The notes under the pieces were generated by a model. The model made no database searches. It was not told the origin of the DNA and saw only the letters and a program-made list of their open reading frames with translations. From Bacillota bacterium (GTDB lineage Bacteria > Bacillota > Clostridia > Acetivibrionales > DSM-1351): a stretch of 64,000 nt of DNA. Positions within the stretch are counted from its first letter, which is position 1. Each line of letters starts with the position of its first letter. Where the stretch lies: NCBI GenBank assembly GCA_023412275.1, contig JAEYNY010000009.1, positions 1 to 64,000 on the forward strand. The letters are read 5' to 3'. The translations under genes were made by a program, and so were the position numbers. Of this stretch, positions 56,285 through 64,000 are shown one piece after another.

Positions 56285-57841
56285 ATGAGTATATTAAATG
56301 TAGAGAATGTAAGTCATGGCTTTGGTGCCAGAAAAATATTGGAGGATGCTTCTTTCAGACTTTTAAAGGGAGAGCATGTAGGACTTGTCGGTGCCAATGG
56401 TGAAGGTAAATCCACTTTTTTAAATATTATAACCGGTAAGCTTATGCCTGATGAAGGTAAGGTGGAATGGTGCAACAGAATAACAACGGGCTATCTTGAC
56501 CAACATACGGTTCTTACTCCGGGAAAGACTATCAGAGAAGCACTTCGAGAAGCTTTTCAGTATATGTTTGATTTGGAAAAGGAAATGTTGGAGATATACG
56601 AAAAAATGGGCGATGCTTCAGAGAGTGAAATTAACTCAATGATGGAAGACGTAGGGGATATACAGAGCGTTTTGGAGCATAACGGCTTTTACGTATTGGA
56701 TTCGAAGATAGAAGAAGTAGCAAATGGTCTTGGGCTTGGGGATATAGGGCTTGAAACAGATGTATCAAACCTCAGCGGAGGACAGAGAGCAAAGGTACTT
56801 CTTACAAAACTACTTCTGCAAAGCCCTATGATATTAATATTGGACGAGCCTACCAACTTTTTGGACGAGAATCATATTAACTGGCTAAAGAATTACTTAA
56901 AGAATTACGAAAATGCATTCATTCTTGTCTCGCATGACATTCCATTTTTGAATGACGTTGTAAATGTAATTTACCATGTTGAGAATGCTGTGCTCACAAG
57001 GTATGCAGGGAATTATGATGAGTTCCAGAGAATGTATCAGCTGGCAAAACAGCAGACCCAGCAGGCATATGAGAAGCAGCAGAAGGAAATTGAGAAGCTT
57101 GAGGATTTCATAGCCAGAAATAAGGCTCGTGTTGCAACGACAAATATGGCAAAGAGCAGACAGAAGAAGCTTGACAAGATGGATATTATTGAGAAGGTTA
57201 AGGAAAAGGCTAAACCGATTTTCAAATTCAGAGAGGCAAGGGCTCCGGGAAGGTATATTTTTCAGACCGAAAATCTTGTAATAGGCTATGAATCGGCTTT
57301 GTCTAGTCCTTTGAATATATCCTTGGAGAGAGGGCAAAAAGTAGCTGTAAAGGGAGTAAACGGGCTTGGTAAATCTACCTTGATGAAAACCCTTTTAGGT
57401 GTACAAAAGCCATTTTCAGGCGGTGTAAAGCTTGATGATTACCTGTACCCGGGCTACTTTGAACAGGAATCTGAACGTTATAACACAAATACTGCATTAG
57501 AAGAGGTGTGGAACGATTATCCCGGTATGAGCAATGCCGAGGTGCGAGGAGCTCTGGCTAAATGCGGGTTGACTACAGAGCATATAACGAGCCAGATGAT
57601 GGTACTCAGCGGCGGTGAAAACGCAAAGGTCAGATTGTGTAAGCTAATGTTGAAGGATGTTAACTGGCTTATACTGGATGAGCCTACAAACCATCTGGAT
57701 GTTGATGCAAAAGACGAGTTAAAAAGGGCATTGAAAGAGTTTAAAGGTACGGTACTACTGGTATGCCACGAACCTGAATTCTATGAGGATTGGGTTACCG
57801 ATGTGTGGAATGTAGAGAACTGGACAACAAAAATAGTATAA
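56285..57841 (+). CDS. ABC-F ATPase (second)
   Basis: A 518-residue ABC-F protein with two NBDs and no membrane part. Unlike the gene at 35891, all four halves look intact: GANGEGKSTF and LSGGQRAKVLL in NBD1, GVNGLGKSTL and LSGGENAKVRL in NBD2, both with DEPTN-x-LD. The H-loops are less usual (SHDIPF and CHEPEF). The inter-domain linker (about 235-310) is Lys/Gln-rich (KQQKEIEKLEDFIARNKAR). The specific role (translation factor or antibiotic protection) cannot be told from the sequence. Start ATG at 56285 follows AGGGG. Confidence 0.92.
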   Translation: MSILNVENVSHGFGARKILEDASFRLLKGEHVGLVGANGEGKSTFLNIITGKLMPDEGKVEWCNRITTGYLDQHTVLTPGKTIREALREAFQYMFDLEKEMLEIYEKMGDASESEINSMMEDVGDIQSVLEHNGFYVLDSKIEEVANGLGLGDIGLETDVSNLSGGQRAKVLLTKLLLQSPMILILDEPTNFLDENHINWLKNYLKNYENAFILVSHDIPFLNDVVNVIYHVENAVLTRYAGNYDEFQRMYQLAKQQTQQAYEKQQKEIEKLEDFIARNKARVATTNMAKSRQKKLDKMDIIEKVKEKAKPIFKFREARAPGRYIFQTENLVIGYESALSSPLNISLERGQKVAVKGVNGLGKSTLMKTLLGVQKPFSGGVKLDDYLYPGYFEQESERYNTNTALEEVWNDYPGMSNAEVRGALAKCGLTTEHITSQMMVLSGGENAKVRLCKLMLKDVNWLILDEPTNHLDVDAKDELKRALKEFKGTVLLVCHEPEFYEDWVTDVWNVENWTTKIV

Positions 57842-57859
57842 AAGTTTATTAGATTAGGG

Positions 57860-57900
57860 AAAAGCACTTATCTTATATAGATTCGTGCTTTTATTTTTAT
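57860..57900 (+). terminator. Terminator after the second ABC-F gene
   Basis: AAAAGCAC and GTGCTTTT pair over a 17-base loop, then ATTTTTAT. Confidence 0.85.
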
Positions 57901-57912
57901 CCAGTGAAACTA

Positions 57913-57962
57913 TTGACTTTTAAATATTGGTTTGATACTATAAATACAGTTAAACGTTTCGC
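57913..57962 (+). promoter_or_regulatory. lacI-type promoter with operator O1
   Basis: TTGACT (57913-57918), a 17-bp spacer and TACTAT (57936-57941). The operator-like GTTAAACGTTTCGC lies at 57949-57962, centred near +8. The same core AAACGTTT occurs upstream of the kinase gene at 59057-59072. Confidence 0.65.
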
Positions 57963-57990
57963 GAATGAGGGTGATCATATCTCTGCTACA

Positions 57991-58986
57991 ATGAAGGATG
58001 TTGCCAGGAAATCCGGGCTATCAATAGCGACAATTTCAAAATATATAAATGGCGGCAATGTCCTGGAGGAAAATCGTGCTGTTATTGACAAAGCAATAAA
58101 AGAGTTGGGTTTTGAAGTTAACGAGATTGCAAGAGGGCTAAAAACTAATAAAACAATGACAATTGGACTATTAATTCCAAGCCTTGAAAATATATTTTTT
58201 ACAAGTATAGTTTCAAATATAGAAAGCGTTTTAATTAAAAATGGGTATAGTACGATAATTTGTGACTATAAGGAAGATAAAAAACTTGAGAAACAAAAGC
58301 TCGATTTTTTAGTAAAAAAAATGGTCGATGGGATTATTACAATGCCGATGGGATGTGATTTAGAGGTTATTAATTCGGTTATTACCAGAAATATTCCAGT
58401 TGTACTTATTGACAGAGCTCTCAAGGGAGTAGAGTGTGATACAGTATTGGTAGATAATCTGAATGCTTCTTATAATGCAGTAGAACAATTGATAATACTG
58501 GGACATAAAAGAATTGGGATTATCTGTGGACCTGGGGATATATATACTGCTCAGGAACGTTTGAAGGGTTATGAAAGAGTACATGAAGATTATGATATGA
58601 CTATAGATAGCGAGCTTATAAAAAAAGGCGATTATCAAGTAGAAAGCGGATATAGTCTTCTGTTAGAATTAATAAAAATGAAGGAACCCCCAACTGCTGT
58701 TTTGGTTACAAACTATGAAATGACTCTCGGTGCCGTAATGGCTATAAACGAAAGCGATATAAAAGTACCTGATGATATATCCTTTATAGGTTTTGATAAT
58801 TTACAGTTGGCAAAAGTGGTAAAGCCACCATTATCCATAGTAGTTCAGCCTGTTAAACAGATTGGTGAAGTAGCGGCAAATATGATATTAAGACGGCTAA
58901 AAGGTGATAATTCAAATTTTCCGTCAATGATTAGGCTTAAAACAGAGTTGATTTTAAAGGATTCAGTTAAAAAGATAGAAAATTAG
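57991..58986 (+). CDS. LacI-family transcriptional regulator
   Basis: A repressor-type regulator of about 331 residues. The N-terminal helix-turn-helix is MKDVARKSGLSIATISKYIN; the sugar-binding core (about 60-330) has TIGLLIPSLENIFFTSIVSN, GHKRIGIICGPGDIYTAQER, SFIGFDNLQLAKV and PLSIVVQPVKQIGEVAANMI. The frame is open from 57904, but a promoter and operator lie there, so that part is not coding. The ATG at 57991 is 15 bases from the nearest SD (GAGGGTGAT); an in-frame AUC at 57979 is closer to the usual M-x-x-T-M-K-D-V-A start of the family. The carbohydrate operon follows on the same strand. Confidence 0.88.
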   Translation: MKDVARKSGLSIATISKYINGGNVLEENRAVIDKAIKELGFEVNEIARGLKTNKTMTIGLLIPSLENIFFTSIVSNIESVLIKNGYSTIICDYKEDKKLEKQKLDFLVKKMVDGIITMPMGCDLEVINSVITRNIPVVLIDRALKGVECDTVLVDNLNASYNAVEQLIILGHKRIGIICGPGDIYTAQERLKGYERVHEDYDMTIDSELIKKGDYQVESGYSLLLELIKMKEPPTAVLVTNYEMTLGAVMAINESDIKVPDDISFIGFDNLQLAKVVKPPLSIVVQPVKQIGEVAANMILRRLKGDNSNFPSMIRLKTELILKDSVKKIEN

Positions 58987-59056
58987 TTAAATAAATTGTG
59001 TTATTAAAAGTATACGGGAAGTGAATATAATTTGCTTCTCAAATATTTTAAAGCAT

Positions 59057-59072
59057 AGCTAAACGTTTAGCT
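59057..59072. promoter_or_regulatory. LacI-type operator O2 before the kinase gene
   Basis: AGCTAAACGTTTAGCT, a perfect 16-bp palindrome with central CG pair, 43 bases before the ATG of the kinase gene. It shares AAACGTTT with O1 and has the form typical of LacI/GalR operators. Confidence 0.75.
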
Positions 59073-59114
59073 TTGTAATTATAAAAATGCAAATAACGTA
59101 ACGAGGTAAGTCAT

Positions 59115-60626
59115 ATGGAAAAACTATTACTAGGAATAGATATAGGAACCTCTGCCAGTAAAGTAGCAGTATTTAACCTTCAAGGTAAAGTATTATCGCA
59201 ATCTACAAAAGAGTATAGGGTATACTATCCTCATTCTGGGTTTGTAGAGCAGAATCCGAATGAATGGTGGGAAAGTGTCTGCACCGCAATCAAAGAGACA
59301 ATTGTTTCTTCCAAAATAAGTGCAAGCCAAATAGCAGGAATAGGTATTGACGGGCAAAGCTGGTCTTCCATACCCATTGACAAGAAGGGTGATGTTCTTA
59401 GCAATACACCAATATGGATGGATACAAGAGCAGATGATATCTGTAGAGAAACTATAAATAGAATTGGGTTTAACAGAATTTTTAGATTAAGTGGTAATTC
59501 ATTTGAACCTACATATTCAACACCTAAAATACTGTGGTTTAAGAAAAACATGCCAGATGTTTACAATTCAACATACAAGTTTTTGCAAAGCAACAGTTTT
59601 ATAGCTTTTAAACTGACAGGTCAAATATCTCAGGACTTATCACAGGGTTATGGTATACATTCTTTTAATATGAAAGAGGGCAAATGGGATGATAGCTTTT
59701 GTGACGAGCTAGGATTTGATAGAGATAAGCTTCCGGAGATTTATCAATGTCATGATGTAATTGGTGAAGTAACTGGTGCGGCGGCTGCTCAAACCGGATT
59801 AGTTAAGGGCACGCCTGTTGTTGCCGGTGGATTGGATGCATCTTGTGGAACACTTGGTGCGGGAGTTATAAAAGTGGGCCAAACTCAGGAACAAGGAGGG
59901 CAAGCCGGCGGAATGAGTATATGTCTGGATTCAGCAATTGCACATCAGAAGCTCATTTTAAGCTTCCACGTTGTACCCGGACTTTGGCTTTTACAGGGAG
60001 GAACTGTTGGCGGAGGAGGAACAATAAAATGGTTCAAACAGGAACTTGGAGCATTTGAGGAAATAGAAGCCAAGGCAAAGGGGTTAAATCCCTTTAAAGT
60101 TATGGACGAAGAAGCTGAAAAAATACCTGTGGGATCGGAAGGGTTGATATTTTTACCGTATATGGCTGGAGAAAGGTCTCCGTTGTGGGATAAGAATGCA
60201 AAGGGAGTATTTTTTGGACTGGGTTATAACAAAACCAGAGCTCACATTATCAGGGCTATTATGGAAGGCTGTACATTTGCATTACAGCACAATTTGAAAA
60301 CAGCAGAGGAAATTGGTGTAGGCACAGATGAGCTGATTTCAATGGGGGGAGCTGCCAACAGCAGACTTTGGACACAAATGAAGGCTGATATAACAGGTAA
60401 AACCATCAATGTTCCAACTTCAGATACAGCTACAACACTGGGAGCTGCAATTCTGGCAGGTGTCGGGACAGGATTGTATCAGAGCTTTGAACAGGCAGTA
60501 GAGGATACTGTTGTAATTACACGTACACACGAGCCGGATATGCAGGCTCATGCCAGCTATAAAAATAACTACGAGATTTACCTTGAACTATATGAAAAAC
60601 TGAAGGACACAATGCAGAAAGTTTAA
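59115..60626 (+). CDS. FGGY-family carbohydrate kinase (xylulokinase-like)
   Basis: A 503-residue sugar kinase. The N-terminal GIDIGTSASKVAVFN and DTRADD motifs, GIDGQSWSSIPID, and the C-terminal ATP-binding block with ISMGGAANSRLWTQMKADI and TTLGAAILAGVG are FGGY hallmarks; the catalytic Asp appears in GGLDASCGTLG. It resembles xylulokinase, but FGGY substrates are not safely predicted from sequence. It is the first gene of an operon with a zinc dehydrogenase, a GatZ-like protein and an aldo/keto reductase, so a ketose made from a polyol is a likely substrate. GAGGTAAG precedes the ATG. Confidence 0.9.
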   Translation: MEKLLLGIDIGTSASKVAVFNLQGKVLSQSTKEYRVYYPHSGFVEQNPNEWWESVCTAIKETIVSSKISASQIAGIGIDGQSWSSIPIDKKGDVLSNTPIWMDTRADDICRETINRIGFNRIFRLSGNSFEPTYSTPKILWFKKNMPDVYNSTYKFLQSNSFIAFKLTGQISQDLSQGYGIHSFNMKEGKWDDSFCDELGFDRDKLPEIYQCHDVIGEVTGAAAAQTGLVKGTPVVAGGLDASCGTLGAGVIKVGQTQEQGGQAGGMSICLDSAIAHQKLILSFHVVPGLWLLQGGTVGGGGTIKWFKQELGAFEEIEAKAKGLNPFKVMDEEAEKIPVGSEGLIFLPYMAGERSPLWDKNAKGVFFGLGYNKTRAHIIRAIMEGCTFALQHNLKTAEEIGVGTDELISMGGAANSRLWTQMKADITGKTINVPTSDTATTLGAAILAGVGTGLYQSFEQAVEDTVVITRTHEPDMQAHASYKNNYEIYLELYEKLKDTMQKV

Positions 60627-60659
60627 GGTCAGCGAGAGAACGCGTTAAAGGAGGTAACA

Positions 60660-61706
60660 ATGAAAGCAGGAGTATTACATGCAAAAGATGATATTCGTTA
60701 TGAGGAGATAGCTAAACCTGTAGCTTTAAAGGGAGAAGTTCTGGTAAAGGTAAAGGCTACCGGTATTTGCGGATCAGATATTCCCAGAGTTCTCGGTGAT
60801 GGAGCACACTTTTTTCCAATAGTTCTAGGTCATGAGTTTTCAGGAGAAGTAGCAGAAATTGGCGAAGGGGTAACTTCAGTCAAGGTCGGTGACAGAGTTG
60901 CCGGTGTACCCTTAGTTCCATGTCTGAAATGTGATGACTGCCAGAAAGGTAATTATTCACTATGTAAGCACTATAGCTTTATTGGTTCAAGAGAGCAGGG
61001 AAGCTTTTCTGAATATGTTAAGATGCCTGAAAAAAATGTTGTGAAGTTTGATGATAATGTACCTTTTGAGCAGGGAGCATTTTTCGAGCCGGCTACAGTG
61101 GCACTTCACGGTTTACTATGTGCCGATTATCGGGCAGGAGAAGATGTTGCGATCCTTGGTGGTGGAACGGTAGGAATGTTTACGGCACAGTGGGCAAAAA
61201 TATTTGGTGCAAAAAGAGTATTTGTTTTTGATATTGACAATGACAGATTAGCACTTGCAAAAAGGTTGGGCGCTGATGAGACTATTAATACTCTTGATAA
61301 GGATTTTAGACAGCTGATAGATGGGCTTACTGATAAAAAGGGGTTCGGCTTTGTCTATGAAACAGCAGGTGTTGACATAACAATGAAGCTGGCTTTTGAA
61401 ATAGCAGGAAATAAGGCTTCGATATGTTTTATTGGCACACCGACTAAGGATTTGGTATTTACCCCAAAACTTTTTGAAAATATGAATAGAAAAGAATTTA
61501 AGCTTACCGGCTCATGGATGTCATACAGTGCACCATTCCCGGGGAAAGAGTGGGCTCTTACAGCACATTACTTTTCAACCGGAGCACTGCAGTTTGATAC
61601 TAGCTTTATATTCAAAAAAGTTCCGCTTAGCAATATTAAGGATGCTTTTGATATGTTCAGGGTTCCTGGATATGTTAAGGGGAAAGTACTGATAGTTAAT
61701 GACTAA
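60660..61706 (+). CDS. Zinc-dependent polyol dehydrogenase, galactitol-1-phosphate-dehydrogenase-like
   Basis: A 348-residue medium-chain dehydrogenase. The catalytic zinc site is shown by ICGSDIPR and VLGHEFSGEV, the structural zinc by CLKCDDCQKGNYSLC, and the NAD-binding Rossmann motif by VAILGGGTVGMFTAQWAKIF. It resembles GatD (galactitol-1-phosphate 5-dehydrogenase) and sorbitol-type dehydrogenases. Paired with an FGGY kinase, it could act on a free polyol. GGAGG lies about 5 bases before the ATG, 34 bases after the kinase gene. Confidence 0.88.
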   Translation: MKAGVLHAKDDIRYEEIAKPVALKGEVLVKVKATGICGSDIPRVLGDGAHFFPIVLGHEFSGEVAEIGEGVTSVKVGDRVAGVPLVPCLKCDDCQKGNYSLCKHYSFIGSREQGSFSEYVKMPEKNVVKFDDNVPFEQGAFFEPATVALHGLLCADYRAGEDVAILGGGTVGMFTAQWAKIFGAKRVFVFDIDNDRLALAKRLGADETINTLDKDFRQLIDGLTDKKGFGFVYETAGVDITMKLAFEIAGNKASICFIGTPTKDLVFTPKLFENMNRKEFKLTGSWMSYSAPFPGKEWALTAHYFSTGALQFDTSFIFKKVPLSNIKDAFDMFRVPGYVKGKVLIVND

Positions 61707-61738
61707 GTAAAATAAACAGAGTTTAGGAGGGCGTAACA

Positions 61739-63070
61739 ATGACAGATTTGCATCCATTGAAGGAATTAGTTGCAAAGCATAAACAGGGAGTACCTGTGGG
61801 AATATATTCTGCCTGCAGCGCAAATGAGTTCGTAATTGAGGCAGCTATGGAGAGAGCTTTAAAATCAGACAGTTATGTATTGATCGAAGCAACCGCAAAT
61901 CAGGTTAATCAGTATGGGGGCTACACCGGTATGAAACCGGCGGATTTCAAAGAATTTGTATATGATATTGCCAAGAAAGTTCAATTTCCTGAATATAAAA
62001 TAATACTTGGTGGGGATCATCTGGGACCGCTTACATGGAAAAATGAAAAATCTGATACAGCAATGGAAAAATCCTGTGAATTATTAAAGCAGTATGTCTC
62101 GGCAGGCTTTACAAAAATACATATTGATACAAGTATGCACCTTGCAGATGATAACATCAACGAAAAGCTGGATACAGGTGTTATTGCTGAAAGAGGAGCC
62201 ATACTGTGTAACGTTGCAGAAGAGGCATATGCAGAACTTGTTGAAAGTGGTAAAAATACATTGCAGCCTGTATATGTTGTGGGCAGTGAAGTACCTATTC
62301 CCGGAGGAAGTCAGGAAGAGGACGAGGGAATCCATGTTACAAAGGTAAGCGATTTTGAAACAACCGTAGAAACCTTTAAACAGGCGTTTTATAAGCTAGG
62401 GCTTCAGAAGGCCTGGGATAATGTTATTGCTGTTGTAGTTCAGCCTGGTGTTGAATTCGGTGATGAGACTATTTATGAATATAACCGTGAAGCAGCTAAA
62501 GAATTATGCCAGGCACTTAGGAAATACCCTAACCTTGTTTTTGAGGGCCATTCCACCGATTATCAGACGCCAACAGGACTCAGACAAATGGTTGAGGATG
62601 GAATAGCTATTTTAAAGGTAGGCCCTGCATTAACTTTTGCACTTAGAGAGGGACTGTTTGCTCTTAGCTTGATTGAAAAAGAAATGTTCAGATACAATCC
62701 TGATATTCATCTTTCAAACCTTGTAAACGTATTTGACGAGGCTATGCTTCAAAATCCCGACAGTTGGAAGAAACATTACCATGGAAATGGAGATAAGCTC
62801 AGGTTTGCCAGAAAATACAGTTTCTCTGACAGATGTAGATACTACCTGCCGGATCCTAATGTACAGAAATCAATTGAGAGGATGTTACAAAACCTTAATA
62901 CGGAAACAATACCACTATCCTTATTAAGTGAATACATGCCTATTCAATATAGCAAGGTTAGAAATGGCAAATTAACTAACAATCCTATAAGTCTTTTAAA
63001 AGATAGAGTTGTAAACTGCATTGATGACTATTTATATGCTACAGAAGCAAAATGCTTTGTTATCAGATAA
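61739..63070 (+). CDS. GatZ/KbaZ-family protein (tagatose-bisphosphate aldolase subunit-like or 4-epimerase-like)
   Basis: A 443-residue TIM-barrel protein of the GatZ/KbaZ family. It starts MTDLHPLKELVAKHKQG and contains GIYSACSANEFVIEAAMERA, IILGGDHLGPLTWKN, HIDTSMHLAD, VVQPGVEFGDETIYEYNR and FEGHSTDYQTP. In E. coli GatZ and KbaZ assist the aldolases GatY and KbaY, whereas some members have been assigned as D-tagatose 6-phosphate 4-epimerases. No GatY/KbaY gene is visible, so an enzymatic role on a ketose phosphate is possible. AGGAGG lies about 7 bases before the ATG. Confidence 0.85.
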   Translation: MTDLHPLKELVAKHKQGVPVGIYSACSANEFVIEAAMERALKSDSYVLIEATANQVNQYGGYTGMKPADFKEFVYDIAKKVQFPEYKIILGGDHLGPLTWKNEKSDTAMEKSCELLKQYVSAGFTKIHIDTSMHLADDNINEKLDTGVIAERGAILCNVAEEAYAELVESGKNTLQPVYVVGSEVPIPGGSQEEDEGIHVTKVSDFETTVETFKQAFYKLGLQKAWDNVIAVVVQPGVEFGDETIYEYNREAAKELCQALRKYPNLVFEGHSTDYQTPTGLRQMVEDGIAILKVGPALTFALREGLFALSLIEKEMFRYNPDIHLSNLVNVFDEAMLQNPDSWKKHYHGNGDKLRFARKYSFSDRCRYYLPDPNVQKSIERMLQNLNTETIPLSLLSEYMPIQYSKVRNGKLTNNPISLLKDRVVNCIDDYLYATEAKCFVIR

Positions 63071-63100
63071 ATAATATAAAATAAAAAGGAGATGTATTTT

Positions 63101-64000
63101 ATGAGTAATGATATTATAAATCCAAGCTTAGTCCCTCAGAGATTATTACGTGGGGGAGACAAGATGCCTGGTATAGGTATGGGCACTTTTGGTTCAGACA
63201 GGTTTTCTGCTGAAGATATCGCTGCTGCCGTAAAAGGCGCGGCTGAGGTGGGTTTCGGATTGTTTGACTGTGCATCTGTTTATGGAAATGAACATCTAAT
63301 TGGAGATGTTTTTGAAGATATTATGAAGTCCGGTATAAGGAGAGAAGAACTTTTTATTACTTCAAAGGTTTGGAATGATATGCATGGAAAGGGGGATGTA
63401 TTACTATCTTGTGCAAAAACCTTAAAGGATTTAAAACTTGACTATTTAGACTTATATTTTGTACACTGGCCTTTCAGAAACTTCCATCCAAAGGGAGCTG
63501 CTCCTGATTACCACAATAAGGATGCGAGACCATTCTCAATCGAACAGTATATGGAAACGTGGTACCAGATGGAAAGGTTACAGAAAGCCGGTTATGTTAG
63601 ACACATAGGAGCATCAAATATGACTATACCTAAATTAAAGGAATTGATCAAGTACTGCACAACCATGCCTTCAGCAATTGAAATGGAACTTCACCCATGC
63701 TTCCAACAGTCTGAGCAATTCAAATTTGTTCTTGATCATGGCATACAGCCAATTGGATTTTGCCCCATAGGTTCTCCAACCAGACCAGATCGTGATAAGA
63801 CTTCGGATGATTATGTTGATATTCAGGAACCTATAATTGTAGAAATAGCTAATGCGCACAATGTTCATCCTGCTGTTATTTGTATCAAATGGGCTGTACA
63901 GAGAGGCCAGACTCCAATCCCATTCTCTATTTTTAGAAACGAATATGCAAGTAATATTCGTTGTACAGTTGAAGATCCATTAACAGAAGAGGAAATGAAA
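63101..64000 (+). CDS. Aldo/keto reductase, 5' part (runs off window end)
   Basis: The first 300 residues of an aldo/keto reductase, open to the window end. The catalytic tetrad is visible: Asp and Tyr in FDCASVYGNEHLIG, Lys in FITSKVWNDMHG and His in FVHWPFRN. The NADPH-side segments RHIGASNMT and AVQRGQTPIPFSIFR are present. AAAGGAG lies about 9 bases before the ATG, 30 bases after the GatZ-like gene. It is likely to interconvert a ketose or aldose with a polyol in the same pathway, with an unknown substrate. Confidence 0.88.
   Translation, partial: MSNDIINPSLVPQRLLRGGDKMPGIGMGTFGSDRFSAEDIAAAVKGAAEVGFGLFDCASVYGNEHLIGDVFEDIMKSGIRREELFITSKVWNDMHGKGDVLLSCAKTLKDLKLDYLDLYFVHWPFRNFHPKGAAPDYHNKDARPFSIEQYMETWYQMERLQKAGYVRHIGASNMTIPKLKELIKYCTTMPSAIEMELHPCFQQSEQFKFVLDHGIQPIGFCPIGSPTRPDRDKTSDDYVDIQEPIIVEIANAHNVHPAVICIKWAVQRGQTPIPFSIFRNEYASNIRCTVEDPLTEEEMK

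Noticed and set aside
56897..57337. 146-residue minus-strand frame
   Set aside because: It is antisense to the second ABC-F gene; no SD and no recognisable protein pattern.
57904..57990. N-terminal extension of the LacI-type frame
   Set aside because: It contains a promoter (TTGACT-17-TACTAT) and an operator, so it is upstream DNA, not coding sequence.
1..64000. Insertion sequences, prophage, integrons, CRISPR arrays, toxin-antitoxin modules
   Set aside because: No transposase, integrase, capsid or Cas frames, no regularly spaced repeats, and the Arc-like gene has no adjacent toxin.

Overview
The window is AT-rich DNA densely packed with short operons, as in a spore-forming, Gram-positive anaerobe of the class Clostridia. 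Evidence includes two cwlJ/gerQ-type germination genes, a GerMN lipoprotein, S-layer-homology proteins, a T-box leader before thrS, a clostridial folate operon and QueH. The gene content resembles mesophilic cluster III clostridia (Ruminiclostridium-like). That placement is inferred from memory of gene families, not from a database search. No IS element, prophage, integrase, rRNA operon or CRISPR array was seen.

Layout. 1-3.8 kb: the end of rpmA, then obgE, a YhbY-type RNA-binding protein and small clostridial genes. 3.8-7.3 kb: the folate operon folE-HD-folP-folB-folK followed by a corrinoid adenosyltransferase. 7.3-16.7 kb: glycogen synthase (minus strand), small envelope-associated proteins, a PP2C-like/TM/LysM receptor-like protein, a large secreted YcdB/SLH protein and a lipoprotein polysaccharide deacetylase. 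16.7-19.7 kb: argG-argH (minus) behind a promoter carrying two ARG-box-like sites. 19.7-22.5 kb: ruvC-ruvA-ruvB-queH. 22.6-27.4 kb: a secreted amidase, a GerM-like lipoprotein and rph-rdgB-yfcE. 27.5-27.7 kb: tRNA-Gly(TCC) and tRNA-Arg(TCT). 27.7-31.5 kb (minus): a DUF2971 protein, cwlJ-gerQ, mtnN and a ferredoxin-like protein that diverges from a Crp/Fnr regulator.

32-35.8 kb: a band-7 (SPFH) protein with an Arc-like ribbon-helix-helix protein, then nadD-yqeK-LytR_C-rsfS. 35.9-46.3 kb: an ABC-F ATPase, an orphan BtrH/cysteine-peptidase-like protein, an acyl-CoA ligase, a D,D-carboxypeptidase, a ComEA-like protein, T-box-thrS and a secreted or coat-like beta-sandwich protein. 46.5-57.9 kb: two SLH proteins, an autoregulated padR-MBL pair, a free methionine sulfoxide reductase, small proteins, a His-rich NfeD-like protein with flotillin, a chemoreceptor and a second ABC-F protein. 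57.9-64 kb: a LacI-type regulator and a carbohydrate operon (FGGY kinase, zinc dehydrogenase, GatZ/KbaZ-like protein, aldo/keto reductase) that runs off the window end.

Most of the window is housekeeping sequence. The most interesting points are the carbohydrate cassette with a GatZ-like protein but no visible GatY aldolase, two matching LacI-type operators, the HD protein occupying the place of the missing dihydroneopterin triphosphate hydrolase, an ABC-F protein in which one composite ATP site has lost both halves, and several well-resolved promoter/operator structures (argG, padR, lacI). Start codons were re-chosen from Shine-Dalgarno (SD) positions wherever an upstream extension looked spurious.
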